Source: CAZWSC01 sp964636385
GTDB taxonomy: Bacteria > Eisenbacteria > RBG-16-71-46 > CAIMUX01
Assembly (NCBI GenBank): GCA_964636385.1
Contig: CAZWSC010000096.1
Span: forward strand, 62,001-126,000
Length of the DNA: 64,000 nt
Direction: 5' to 3'
The notes beneath the pieces were generated by a model that was not told where the DNA came from, made no database searches, and saw nothing but the letters and a program-made list of their open reading frames with translations. Positions 36,386 to 45,335 of this stretch are shown here, in pieces. The translations under genes and the position numbers were made by a program. The first letter of the stretch is position 1. Every line of letters begins with the position of its first letter.

Positions 36386-38226
36386 TCACCAGGATGAAGA
36401 AGGTCTACGTGATCTGCACCGGTGAGCAGCGGGATGCGACCCTCATGGCCCTGCATCAGATGGGGCTCCTTCACATCGAGCACATCAGGGAGCCTGAGGG
36501 TTTTCCGCTGGATGATGCACGCGGATACCACTCCGACATCATGCGCGCAGTGGAAGCTCTCAGGCAGCATGCGCCCGACAGGCCCGCCGTCAGTGAGGAA
36601 CCCGGCAGCGGAACGGATGCCGAGGAAATCGTAAGGGACGTTCTGGAAACGCTGCGTCTCCGCAAGGAGCAGGCAGAGATGCTCGAGCATCGCGAGCACG
36701 AGTACGATCGTCTTGCTCCATTCGGATCCTTCGATCCGGAGGCGATCAGGAGCCTTGCCGCCGGGGGGGTGCATGTTCGGCTGTACAAGGCCTCGCCCCG
36801 GGAGAAGATAGAAGTGCCGGACGATGCCGTATACACGGTTCATCACAGGGACAGGATCGCAACCTGCTTCAGCGTGATATCCCGGACCCCGCCGGATCTG
36901 CCTTGCGAGGAGGTGCGGTTGCCGGAGTCCTCCCCCGCACGGATACAGGCCGACATAGTGGCGTTGCGGGAGAAGCTGGCGGGGAGCGACCGGTCCCTGA
37001 CGCGATACGCCGCCGATCTTACTGCCGTGCTGGATCTGGCTGATTACGCCGAGGACAAGGTCCGCTTCCTCGAGGCCCGCGAGGGGATGGGGGCATCCTC
37101 GCCGCTGGCCTACATATGCGGCTACTGCCCGGAAGGGGAGGTCGGCCGGTTCAGGACGGATGCTGCCGAACACGGTTGGGGCATTCTGATCGAGGATGTC
37201 CAACCGACCGACCGTGTGCCGACGAATATCGAAGTGCCGGGGTGGGTCAAGCCGATCCGCGTGGTCTTCGGCTTCATAGGAGTCGTGCCCGGATACGACG
37301 AGGTCGACATCAGTGCGGTCTTCCTGCTATTCTTCAGCCTCTTCTTCGCCATGATCGTCGGCGATGCGGGATACGGCGCGCTGTTCCTGGGCGCCACCTT
37401 CCTCGCGCACCGCAGGTTCCGCAGGGCCCCGGCGTCCGCGTTCCATCTTCTTTACATCACCAGCGCGGCCACGGTCATCTGGGGTGTGCTCACGGGAAAC
37501 TACTTCGGCATAGCGGGAATGCCGGCGGTCTTCCGGTCCGTCAGGATCGACTGGCTGAACCAGACCGAGAACATAATGCTGGTCTGCTTCCTCCTGGGGG
37601 CGATACACCTGACCATCGCGCACGCCTGGAACTTCGTGCGCAGGATCGGCTCCCTTCAGGCACTTGCGCAGCTGGGTTCCATATGCGTTGTCTGGACGAT
37701 GTTCTTCCTAGCCCGCTTCCTGGTTCTGAACGAGGAGTTCCCGAGGTTCATGCTCGCCGTCTTCGCCGCGGGCGTGGTAATGCTGATCCTGTTCATGACG
37801 CCGGTGCGCAGGATGAAGACCGAGTGGTTCAACCACGTCATGCTGCCGCTGAACCTCGTAGGCAACTTCGTCGATGTAGTGTCCTACGTGCGTCTCTTCG
37901 CTGTTGGAACCGCCACCCTTGCAGTGGCCTCCGCTTTCAACGGCATGGCCATGGAAATCGGGGCTGGGAGCAGGGTGGGCATCGCCCTCGCCGTGTTGAT
38001 CATCTTCCTGGGACACGCATTGAACATTGTGCTGGCGGCGATGGGCGTGCTGGTGCACGGTATTCGCCTCAATACACTGGAGTTTGCCGGACATCTGGGG
38101 TTGCAATGGACCGGGATCCGCTTCCTGCCGTTCGTGCGGAAGTCCGGACGCCCGATGTTCCCGAATCGCAGCAGCAGCCCGGAGGGTGCGGCGAACGGAC
38201 AGGAGCAGAGAGAAGAGGCCTCATAG
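36382..38226 (+). CDS. atpI: V-type ATPase subunit I (a subunit)
   Basis: A 614-residue subunit with a cytoplasmic N-terminal half (to about 310, with helices of the collar) and seven or so membrane helices in the C-terminal half, which carries the ion half-channels. Seen features are ALHQMGLLHIEHI at the start, FFSLFFAMIVGDAGYGALF, FLLGAIHLTIAHAWNF, SYVRLFAVGTATLAVASAFN (with the conserved arginine of the ion path) and FLGHALNIVLAAMGVLVHGIRLNTLEFA. The start is GTG 36382 overlapping the atpD stop. Confidence 0.95.
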   Translation: MITRMKKVYVICTGEQRDATLMALHQMGLLHIEHIREPEGFPLDDARGYHSDIMRAVEALRQHAPDRPAVSEEPGSGTDAEEIVRDVLETLRLRKEQAEMLEHREHEYDRLAPFGSFDPEAIRSLAAGGVHVRLYKASPREKIEVPDDAVYTVHHRDRIATCFSVISRTPPDLPCEEVRLPESSPARIQADIVALREKLAGSDRSLTRYAADLTAVLDLADYAEDKVRFLEAREGMGASSPLAYICGYCPEGEVGRFRTDAAEHGWGILIEDVQPTDRVPTNIEVPGWVKPIRVVFGFIGVVPGYDEVDISAVFLLFFSLFFAMIVGDAGYGALFLGATFLAHRRFRRAPASAFHLLYITSAATVIWGVLTGNYFGIAGMPAVFRSVRIDWLNQTENIMLVCFLLGAIHLTIAHAWNFVRRIGSLQALAQLGSICVVWTMFFLARFLVLNEEFPRFMLAVFAAGVVMLILFMTPVRRMKTEWFNHVMLPLNLVGNFVDVVSYVRLFAVGTATLAVASAFNGMAMEIGAGSRVGIALAVLIIFLGHALNIVLAAMGVLVHGIRLNTLEFAGHLGLQWTGIRFLPFVRKSGRPMFPNRSSSPEGAANGQEQREEAS

Positions 38227-38258
38227 CAGAAGCCCGGGCTTTCAAGGAGAGATGAGAT

Positions 38259-38729
38259 ATGGACATCGAAACAATGGCCGCGTTCGGGAGAGCAGGTGGA
38301 GCAGCCGTTCTGGGGCTGGCTGCCGTGGGATCGGCGATCGGATGCGGCACCGCAGGCATGGCCGCGGTCGGCGCATGGAAGAAGTGCTACGCGCAGAACA
38401 AGGCGGCGCCCTTCATCCTGATCACCTTCATAGGCGCTCCGCTCTCGCAGACGATCTACGGCATGATCCTGATGCTGCAGATCAACGGGGCCATTGACGC
38501 CCTTCTGGAGGGGGGCGCGACATTCGTCGGATGGCCGATGATGCTCAGCATGGGGATCTTCGGCGGTCTGGGAATGGCCGCGTCCGCAGCGTTCCAGGGG
38601 AAGGCGGGCGCCGCCGGCGCCGACTCTCTCGCCGAGACCGGCCAGGGGTTCGGAAACTACCTGATGACGATCGGAGTGGTCGAGACCGTCGCCCTGTTCG
38701 TGCTGGTCTTCATGCTGATCCTGCTGTAG
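38259..38729 (+). CDS. atpK: V-type ATPase subunit K (proteolipid), sodium-type motif
   Basis: A 156-residue membrane rotor subunit made of two duplicated hairpins (four helices), the same length as Enterococcus hirae NtpK. The ion-binding carboxylate is E142 in GVVETVALF of helix 4; the equivalent place in helix 2 is Q64. Residues matching the NtpK sodium site are S63 (T64 in NtpK), Q64 (Q65), Y67 (Y68), Q113 in FQGKAGAAG (Q110) and E142 (E139). This points to sodium rather than proton coupling. It ends the operon; AtpF and a separate C subunit are not found. Confidence 0.93.
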   Translation: MDIETMAAFGRAGGAAVLGLAAVGSAIGCGTAGMAAVGAWKKCYAQNKAAPFILITFIGAPLSQTIYGMILMLQINGAIDALLEGGATFVGWPMMLSMGIFGGLGMAASAAFQGKAGAAGADSLAETGQGFGNYLMTIGVVETVALFVLVFMLILL

Positions 38730-38765
38730 ACGGGCTTATCCATCGGGCTTCTGCATGCACATCTT

Positions 38766-38812
38766 GCCGGGCTGAATGCGCTTATGCTCCCGCCCGGGGC
38801 GTCCGGCCCGGC
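38766..38812. terminator. Possible bidirectional terminator between atpK and nagB
   Basis: In the 134-base gap between these convergent genes GCCGGGC (38766-38772) and GCCCGGC (38806-38812) form a perfect 7-bp inverted repeat enclosing a smaller hairpin (CGCCCGGGGCG). No T-run is present on either side, so termination is only suggested by position. Confidence 0.35.
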
Positions 38813-38863
38813 ATGTCCCGTACTGGATCTGCAGCATAGGCTGTCTACGTAAGGGAGGCCCGA

Positions 38864-39655
38864 TTATCGGCCGACTCTCTTCTGCACAAGGTGCTTGTTG
38901 TCCCTGACCCAGTTGTAGTACTCGGTACGGACCAGATTCGAGGCGGCCTGCTCATCGAGCACGACTGTTGCGTAGCTGTGCAACTGAAGCGCCGAGGCGG
39001 TGATCTGGCTGGTCACAGGCCCTTCTATAAACTGGGCCACCACATCCGCCTTCTTCTCGCCACAGGCGATCAGCAGAATCTTCCTCGCTTCCAGGATCGT
39101 GCCCACTCCCATCGTGATCGCAAAAGGGGGGACGTCGTCGATGGAGTCGAAGAACCTCGAGTTGTCCCGGATCGTATGCATGTGAAGCGCCTTGATACGT
39201 GTGCGGCTGGCAAGTGATGAACCCGGTTCGTTGAACCCTATGTGCCCGTCCGTTCCGATGCCGAGTACCTGCAGATCAATCCCTCCGGCGCGCCTGATCT
39301 GCGCCTCGTACCACTCCGCAAACTGTTCGGGATCATCTATGTTCCCCTGGGGGACGTAGACATTCTCGGGATTGATGTTGACGTGGTTGAAGAGGAGATC
39401 CCGCATGGTGTAGTTGTAGCTGTTGGGATGTACCGGCGGCAGTCCAATGTACTCGTCAAGATTGAAGCTCTTGACCTTGGAGAAGTCCAATCCCTCGGTC
39501 TTGTGCAGATTGGCAAGTTCGCGATAGGTCCCGGTCGGCGTGTCGCCTGTGGCAAGGCCGAGGACCAGATCGTGCTTGTGCCTGATCTCGCATGCGATTA
39601 TCTGCGCCGATACCGTGCTCATTTCCTCGTAGGTTGACGTGATGATGACTTCCAT
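38864..39655 (-). CDS. nagB: Glucosamine-6-phosphate deaminase
   Basis: A 263-residue enzyme, usual length, converting glucosamine 6-phosphate to fructose 6-phosphate and ammonia. Motifs present: LGLATGDTPTGTY, SFNLDEYIGLPP with D67, VLGIGTDGHIGFNEPG with D136, H138 and E143 as the catalytic group, and a late KILLIACGEKKADVV. ATG 39655 is preceded by a run of nine G that probably serves as ribosome site. The longer open frame to 39802 is unsupported. It would receive amino sugar phosphates derived from substrates of the GH20 enzyme; nagA is not in the window. Confidence 0.95.
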   Translation of the reverse strand: MEVIITSTYEEMSTVSAQIIACEIRHKHDLVLGLATGDTPTGTYRELANLHKTEGLDFSKVKSFNLDEYIGLPPVHPNSYNYTMRDLLFNHVNINPENVYVPQGNIDDPEQFAEWYEAQIRRAGGIDLQVLGIGTDGHIGFNEPGSSLASRTRIKALHMHTIRDNSRFFDSIDDVPPFAITMGVGTILEARKILLIACGEKKADVVAQFIEGPVTSQITASALQLHSYATVVLDEQAASNLVRTEYYNWVRDNKHLVQKRVGR

Positions 39656-39873
39656 CCTACCCCCCCCCTGGGCACTGGATCGTACAACCCGGTAATCTGA
39701 TGCCGGCTGGGTTCCGGCCGGCCGTGGCGACCTGCAGTATTGCCGAGTTCCCCATGCTCTTACAAGAAGGCAATCATGAGCCCTCAGGCCGGTGCCGGCC
39801 AAACCCCATTCCCTCGGGCCGCGGCGTCGCGTATGCTTTCCCGCGGTACACCCTTGAGCAGAAAGGCGGGAGG

Positions 39874-40866
39874 ATGAGGGTCAGGATCGCGGGAGTGGGG
39901 CACTTCGTCCCCGAGCGGGTTGTCACGAACCACGACCTCGAAGGGCTCATGGATACGACCGACGAGTGGATCGTCGAGCGCACCGGCATCCATGAACGGC
40001 GCTTCGTACGCGAGGGACAGGGAACGTCGGAGCAGGCCGAACACGCTTCAAGGGCCGCTCTGAAGATGGCGGGGCTTAAGCCGAAGGACCTCGACTTCAT
40101 CATCTTCGCGACCCTCTCCCCCGACTACATGTTCCCCGGATGCGGCTGCCTGCTTCAGCACAGGCTTGGTTGCCGGACTGTCGGGGCCATGGACATCCGT
40201 ACGCAGTGCACGGGTTTTGTCTATGGGCTTGCCGTTGCCGATGCACTCATCCGTGCAGGGACCTACAGGCGGATACTCCTCGTCGGTGCGGAGACGCAGT
40301 CCATGGGCCTCGATCTCACGACCGAGGGGCGGGACGTGGCTGTGATATTCGGCGATGGAGCCGGCGCCGCGGTCCTTGTCCCGACGGAGGAGGACGGCCG
40401 CGGCATCCTGGCCTCGGTCCTTCACTCGGAGGGCAGGCACGCCAAGGAGCTGTGGATGGAGGTGCCGACCTGCCTGGTTCCGACGACACGGACGCCGGAA
40501 CTGGTGGCCGAAGGCAGGCACTTCCCGAAGATGAACGGCCGCGAGGTGTACAAGCACGCCACCCGCCAGTACGTCGCAGCCGCCGATGAAGTACTCGAGA
40601 AGATCGGTCTCACCCGGGCCGATGTCGATCTTCTTGTGCCTCACCAGGCCAACAGGCGCATCATCGACGCTGTTGGCGAGCGCCTGGACCTTCCACCGGA
40701 GAAGATCGTCCAGAACCTCGAGAAGTACGGAAACACGACTGCCGCGTCCATCCCGATAGCCCTGAGCGAAGCGGTTCAGGAGGGGCGGGTGAAGCCGCGG
40801 GATCTCCTGCTGATGGTCGCGTTCGGCTCAGGCTTCACGTGGGGAGCATCGGCCGTGCGCTGGTAG
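39874..40866 (+). CDS. fabH: 3-oxoacyl-ACP synthase III
   Basis: A 330-residue thiolase-fold enzyme that starts fatty acid synthesis by condensing acyl-CoA with malonyl-ACP. The catalytic triad is C112 (TQCTGF), H257 (PHQANRRI) and N287 (KYGNTTAAS). TTDEWIVERTGIHERR near the N-terminus and VAFGSGFTWGASAVRW at the C-terminus are typical of FabH. ATG 39874 follows GGGAGG; the frame is open upstream to 39700 without support. It is isolated from other fab genes, so it may instead serve a specialised lipid pathway. Confidence 0.93.
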   Translation: MRVRIAGVGHFVPERVVTNHDLEGLMDTTDEWIVERTGIHERRFVREGQGTSEQAEHASRAALKMAGLKPKDLDFIIFATLSPDYMFPGCGCLLQHRLGCRTVGAMDIRTQCTGFVYGLAVADALIRAGTYRRILLVGAETQSMGLDLTTEGRDVAVIFGDGAGAAVLVPTEEDGRGILASVLHSEGRHAKELWMEVPTCLVPTTRTPELVAEGRHFPKMNGREVYKHATRQYVAAADEVLEKIGLTRADVDLLVPHQANRRIIDAVGERLDLPPEKIVQNLEKYGNTTAASIPIALSEAVQEGRVKPRDLLLMVAFGSGFTWGASAVRW

Positions 40867-40983
40867 GGCCCGCGCAGGAGAAAGCAACTCGCCGCCGGAG
40901 CCGTTTCCGCATCCAATGGGGTTTCATACTCATATGCGGGCGTCAGGCAGTTGCCGCGCCTGCACAACCTGGAGACACGCACA

Positions 40984-43251
40984 GTGGTGAGCAGTCAAAT
41001 CACCTCGGCCGAGATCCGGATTACCGGCATGCGCTGTGCCGGATGTGTCGCATCGGTCGAGAAGAGCCTCATGAACCTGCCCGGCGTTGTGAATGCCGGG
41101 GTGAACCTGGCCAGCGAGCGGGCATTCGTCGAGTTCGATGCCGGGGCCTCAAGCCTGGAGGCTCTGGAAGATGCAGTCCGCTCCGCGGGATACGGCGTTG
41201 CCCGCCTTCAGCAGGATGAGGCGGCCGCGGAGGACGAAGAGCGCGCCATCAGGCGAAGTGAACGCGAACGTCTCAGGAACAGGCTTCTGACGGCGTGTAT
41301 CCTGGGTTCCATTGTGATGCTGGGCGGCCACCGGCACTGGTTCCCGTTCCTTCCGGGATTCCTTGCTGATCCGCGCCTGCTGTTCCTGCTCACGATTCCC
41401 GTGCAGTTCTGGGCCGGCAGCACCTTCTACAGCGGCGCGCTTCACGCATTGCGAAGACGCACAGCCGACATGAACACCCTCATCGCTGTGGGCACAAGCG
41501 CAGCGTTCGGCTACTCCACGGTGGCGACCTTCCTGCCGCACCTGTTCCCGGCCGCGTTCCTGCATCACGGAGGAATGCCGGCTGTCTATTTCGACACATC
41601 GGCCATGATAATCGCCCTGATACTCCTCGGCAGGTATCTCGAAGCGCGTGCGAAGACACGCACCGGCGAGTCGATCCGCAGGCTGATCGGACTCAGGCCG
41701 ACGACAGCCCGGGTCGTCCGGCACGAGATGGAGGCGGACATACCGATCGGCGAGGTCCGGGTGGGGGACATCGTGGCTGTGCGCCCCGGAGAACGGATTC
41801 CCGTCGATGGCGAGATCGTTGAGGGCTCCTCGGCGGTGGACGAATCGATGCTGACCGGCGAGCCGATGCCGGTCGGGAAGAAGCCGGGAGACCCTGTGAC
41901 TGGGGCGACTCTCAACGGAAGCGGTTCCTTCCGGTTCAGGGCCACCCGCGTCGGGGAAGAGACCGTCCTGAGCCAGATAATCCGAATGGTCCGACGGGCC
42001 CAGGGGTCGAAGGCCCCGATCCAGCGCCTTGCGGACACAATCGCCTCGGTCTTCGTGCCTGCTGTGATCGTGATCGCGCTTGTAACACTGGGAGTCTGGC
42101 TCACTGCAGGCCAGTCCCCCACCTATGCGCTTCTGAACTTCGTGTCGGTACTCATCATCGCGTGCCCCTGCGCCCTGGGGCTGGCGACTCCCACTGCCAT
42201 CATGGTCGCCACCGGCCGTGGTGCGGAGGCGGGGATCCTGGTCAGGGACGGCGCCACATTGGAACTGGCGCACAAGGTCAGGACCATCGTCATCGACAAG
42301 ACAGGAACCCTTACACAGGGACGCGCGGTGCTGACCGACCTGGTTGCGGGCACGGATCTGCCCGCCGAGTGGAGCGGGGACCGGATCCTGTCGGTCATGG
42401 CCTCCGCCGAGAGGGACAGCGAGCACCCGCTGGGCGCCGCGATTGTGGACGCGGCGAAGGCGCGCGGTTTGAGCCTCAGCCCCTGCGAGGACTTCCAGGC
42501 GATCCCCGGAGCGGGAGTAGAGGCGAGTGTGGATGGAATGCCGGTCCTGGTTGGGAGCCGGCGGTTCCTGGAATCCAGGGGTATTCCGGCAGCGGAGAAT
42601 GTGGTGCGGGTGGCAGACGGGCTGGCAGGTGAGGGCAAGACCCCTGTTTTGGCCGCTGCCGGAGGTCTTCTCCTTGGAGTACTGGCGGTCGCGGATCCTC
42701 TGAAGGATGAGGCCCCCGAGGCCATTCGGGAGATGAGGCGGCTCGGGCTGCGCGTGGTGATGCTGACCGGTGATCAGAAGCGCACTGCAGAGGCGATCGC
42801 ATCAGGCGCGGGAATTGATGAGGTGCTGGCCGAGGTCCTTCCGGAAGGGAAGCGCGACTCCGTGGCGGAACTGCAGACCAAGGCAGGCCCGGTCGCAATG
42901 GTGGGAGACGGCATCAACGACGCTCCGGCCCTCGCCCAGGCCGACATCGGAATAGCGCTCGGCTCGGGCACGGACGTGGCGATGGAGACTGCGGACATCA
43001 CGCTCATGCGAAGCGACCTGCGTGGCGTCCCGGGCAGCATCCTGCTCAGCCGCCGGACCATAAGGGCGGTCCGGCAGAATCTCTTCTGGGCCTTCTTCTT
43101 CAACTCCGCCGGGATCCCGATCGCCGCCGGCGTCCTGTACCCGTGGTTCGGGATTCTTCTCAACCCGATTCTCGCCTCTGTCGCCATGGCCGCCAGCTCG
43201 CTGCTGGTCCTGGGCAACTCGCTGCGGCTGAGGTATACGCGGCTGGTGTAG
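40984..43251 (+). CDS. copA: Copper-type P1B ATPase (CopA-like)
   Basis: A 755-residue heavy-metal P-type ATPase. One N-terminal HMA domain binds metal through C18 and C21 (GMRCAGC). Eight helices follow, with the TGE loop (DESMLTGEPMPVGK), transport motif C394-P395-C396 in helix 6, phosphorylated D438 (DKTGTLT), the HP motif (SEHPLGAAI) and the hinge GDGINDAPAL. Helix 7 reads AFFFNSAGIPIAAG, so the tyrosine of the copper-site YN pair is phenylalanine (F706). Helix 8 has MAASS. It most likely exports Cu(I) or Ag(I). The start is GTG 40984 with GGAG nine bases before; a longer TTG start at 40951 lacks a ribosome site. Confidence 0.93.
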   Translation: MVSSQITSAEIRITGMRCAGCVASVEKSLMNLPGVVNAGVNLASERAFVEFDAGASSLEALEDAVRSAGYGVARLQQDEAAAEDEERAIRRSERERLRNRLLTACILGSIVMLGGHRHWFPFLPGFLADPRLLFLLTIPVQFWAGSTFYSGALHALRRRTADMNTLIAVGTSAAFGYSTVATFLPHLFPAAFLHHGGMPAVYFDTSAMIIALILLGRYLEARAKTRTGESIRRLIGLRPTTARVVRHEMEADIPIGEVRVGDIVAVRPGERIPVDGEIVEGSSAVDESMLTGEPMPVGKKPGDPVTGATLNGSGSFRFRATRVGEETVLSQIIRMVRRAQGSKAPIQRLADTIASVFVPAVIVIALVTLGVWLTAGQSPTYALLNFVSVLIIACPCALGLATPTAIMVATGRGAEAGILVRDGATLELAHKVRTIVIDKTGTLTQGRAVLTDLVAGTDLPAEWSGDRILSVMASAERDSEHPLGAAIVDAAKARGLSLSPCEDFQAIPGAGVEASVDGMPVLVGSRRFLESRGIPAAENVVRVADGLAGEGKTPVLAAAGGLLLGVLAVADPLKDEAPEAIREMRRLGLRVVMLTGDQKRTAEAIASGAGIDEVLAEVLPEGKRDSVAELQTKAGPVAMVGDGINDAPALAQADIGIALGSGTDVAMETADITLMRSDLRGVPGSILLSRRTIRAVRQNLFWAFFFNSAGIPIAAGVLYPWFGILLNPILASVAMAASSLLVLGNSLRLRYTRLV

Positions 43252-43360
43252 ACCGTGACCTCCGAAGGAGTCCTTTCCCCGACACACCCGGGCGTCGGGC
43301 GATCGCCGTTCTGAACTGCCGGGGCCTCGACACCACTTTCCCAACTCCACCTGGCAGTCG

Positions 43361-43389
43361 TATGATACGGCTCCTGCTCGAACAGGAGC
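43361..43389 (+). promoter_or_regulatory. TATGAT box followed by a perfect hairpin
   Basis: TATGAT (43361-43366) is immediately followed by GCTCCTG (43370-43376) and CAGGAGC (43383-43389), a 7-bp stem with a 6-base loop. If the box is a -10 element the hairpin would be at the very 5' end of the aminotransferase transcript, about 85 bases before its ATG. It could also be the copA terminator stem, though without a T-run. The -35 region is weak. Confidence 0.35.
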
Positions 43390-43472
43390 GTGTTCGGGAT
43401 CGGCCGGAACGAAACCGATCGAATCTCATCAAACAGTCCGGATTCGCGGTCAGACCAGCGGGGGTGTGTTGA

Positions 43473-44684
43473 ATGGCGTTCAACAAAGATACAGGTCTGG
43501 AGGCGTCCAGCCTCAGCCATCACTGGAGGCTGGAGCCAGGATTGCGCTTTCTCAACCATGGTTCTTTCGGGGCATGCCCCACCCAGGTTCTGGAGGCGCA
43601 GGCCCGATGGCGGGAGCGGATGGAAACCCAGCCCCTCACGTTCCTGGGACGTGAGTTCTTCGCGCTCATGGGCGATGTGCGGGCCGGACTGGGGGAGTTC
43701 CTCGGCGCAGACCCGGAGGGACTGGCGCTTGTACCCAACGCGACGACCGGGGTCAACACAGTCCTCCGCTCGCTCAGCCTGGAGCCAGGCGACGAACTGC
43801 TCGTCACGAACCAGGAGTACAATGCCTGCCGCAACGCCCTCGACTACATCGCCGCAAAGTCGGGGGCGACGGTTGTCGTGGTGGAGATCCCATTCCCGCT
43901 GGAGGATGCCTCCATCGTGACGGAGCGGCTGGTAGCGGCGGTGACCGGCCGCACCAGCCTCCTCCTGATCGACCATGTCACCAGCCCGACCGGCCTCATA
44001 CTGCCGCTGGAGGAGATCGTACCGGCGATGCAGTCGAGGGGCGTCGACGTCCTGGTGGATGGCGCGCACTCTCCGGGCATGCTGCCCCTGGACCTGCAGA
44101 CCCTCGGCGCCGCGTACTACACCGGCAACTGCCACAAGTGGCTCTGCGCCCCGAAGGGCGCGGCCTTCCTGCACGTTCGCGAGGACAGAAGGGACGGGAT
44201 CCACCCCCTCACCATCAGCCACGGATGGAATGCCCCCCGTGACGGCAGCAGCCTTTTCCGGCTTCTCTTTGACTGGACCGGCACCGTGGATCCGACACCA
44301 TGGCTCTGTATCCCTGAGGCGATCCGCTTCCTCGGGGATCTCCTCCCCGGCGGATGGCCCGAAGTGCTGCACCGCAACCGCGGGCTGGCTCTGGCCGGCA
44401 GGGAGATCCTGTGTGAAGCCCTGCGGTGCCCGCCGCCGTGCCCGGAATCGATGATCGGGTCGATGGCCGCAGTACCTCTCCCGAACCCCGCCGGACTGGA
44501 CCTGCATCCCGTGGACAGGGATCCGCTGCAGGCTGCCCTGATGGACAGGTACCGGATCGAGATCCCTGTCATCCACCCCGGGCGCATAATCAGGATCTCC
44601 GCGCAGTTGTACAACCATGCGGAGGAGTACGTGCAGTTGGCTGCCGCGTTGCGGGAACTCCTGGAGGAGGAGGGTTGGAGCTGA
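43473..44684 (+). CDS. Class V aminotransferase, isopenicillin N epimerase-like
   Basis: A 403-residue PLP enzyme. LRFLNHGSFGACP at the N-terminus, PNATTGVNTVLRSL (phosphate-binding), DHVTSPTGLILPLEEIV, VDGAHSPGMLPLDL (ring-stacking aspartate) and K222 in NCHKWLCAPKGAAFL (Schiff base) place it in the isopenicillin N epimerase/cysteine desulfurase-like group of fold-type I enzymes. Such proteins act as epimerases, lyases or desulfurases of amino acids; there is no beta-lactam gene nearby, so the name reflects family only. No active-site cysteine loop typical of SufS was noted. It is a single gene between copA and a convergent cupin gene. Confidence 0.85.
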   Translation: MAFNKDTGLEASSLSHHWRLEPGLRFLNHGSFGACPTQVLEAQARWRERMETQPLTFLGREFFALMGDVRAGLGEFLGADPEGLALVPNATTGVNTVLRSLSLEPGDELLVTNQEYNACRNALDYIAAKSGATVVVVEIPFPLEDASIVTERLVAAVTGRTSLLLIDHVTSPTGLILPLEEIVPAMQSRGVDVLVDGAHSPGMLPLDLQTLGAAYYTGNCHKWLCAPKGAAFLHVREDRRDGIHPLTISHGWNAPRDGSSLFRLLFDWTGTVDPTPWLCIPEAIRFLGDLLPGGWPEVLHRNRGLALAGREILCEALRCPPPCPESMIGSMAAVPLPNPAGLDLHPVDRDPLQAALMDRYRIEIPVIHPGRIIRISAQLYNHAEEYVQLAAALRELLEEEGWS

Positions 44685-44755
44685 CCGACGCGGGGCACCA
44701 TGCCCGCGGGCGCTCTCTGATCCCGCACTGATGCGCCGCCCCGCCGATGAGCAAC

Positions 44756-45268
44756 TCAGTGGTGGTGATGGTGGTCCGCCTCCGACTCCTCGAAGGTCCT
44801 GTGTACCGTGCCGTGAGGGTGCTCCGGTGGCCCGTAGAGAACGTAGACCTTGAGCGGCTCTTCCCCGGTGTTGATCACGTTGTGCCAGACCCCCGCGGGA
44901 ATCAGGATGGCCCAGTCATCCGCAACATTCTCATCGAATGTGAGGTTGTCCTCGGCGTCCCCCATGACCACGCGGGCGTGGCCGTTCTCTATCCTTATGA
45001 ACTGGTCGTTGTGATTGTGAAGCTCAAGCCCGATCTCGCCACCCGGCTCGATCGACATGACGGTCATCTGCATGTGCTTGCCGGTCCACTTTGCTGTCCG
45101 GAAGTTCGTGTTATCCAGGGTGAGCTCCTCGATGTCCACAACCCACGGCCCTCCGCCTTGATCGGTCGTGTCGAAGGCATCCTCCGCAGAGGCGGGGACT
45201 CCCGTGGCCATCCCGGCAGTCAGCGCCAATACTGCGGCTGCGATGATAAGCATCGATTTCCTGTTCAT
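44756..45268 (-). CDS. Exported cupin protein with natural C-terminal His5 tail
   Basis: A 170-residue protein with a clear signal peptide (residues 6-28, cut after ASA) and one cupin barrel. Metal ligands are probably H84 and H86 with Q89 in ELHNHNDQF, and H129 in PAGVWHNVIN. The closest type is the small metal-binding cupins (dioxygenase or isomerase-like), so the reaction is unknown. It ends in five histidines after EAD, with further histidines in PPEHPHGTVH, perhaps a periplasmic metal-binding tail. ATG 45268 has a strong GGAGGAGG; an in-frame extension to 45406 is unsupported. Confidence 0.85.
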   Translation of the reverse strand: MNRKSMLIIAAAVLALTAGMATGVPASAEDAFDTTDQGGGPWVVDIEELTLDNTNFRTAKWTGKHMQMTVMSIEPGGEIGLELHNHNDQFIRIENGHARVVMGDAEDNLTFDENVADDWAILIPAGVWHNVINTGEEPLKVYVLYGPPEHPHGTVHRTFEESEADHHHHH

Positions 45269-45335
45269 GACGGGCCTCCTCCTGGGTGAAGCGTGACTGG
45301 TTACGCAACCACTGTATGGGGTGATCTGTGCCCCG

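Noticed and set aside
41149..44618. Two long minus-strand frames (425 and 614 residues)
   Set aside because: Antisense to copA and the aminotransferase; no motifs.
45252..45268. Cupin His5 tail as a sign of vector contamination
   Set aside because: The gene has native context, a natural signal peptide and neighbours of the same composition.
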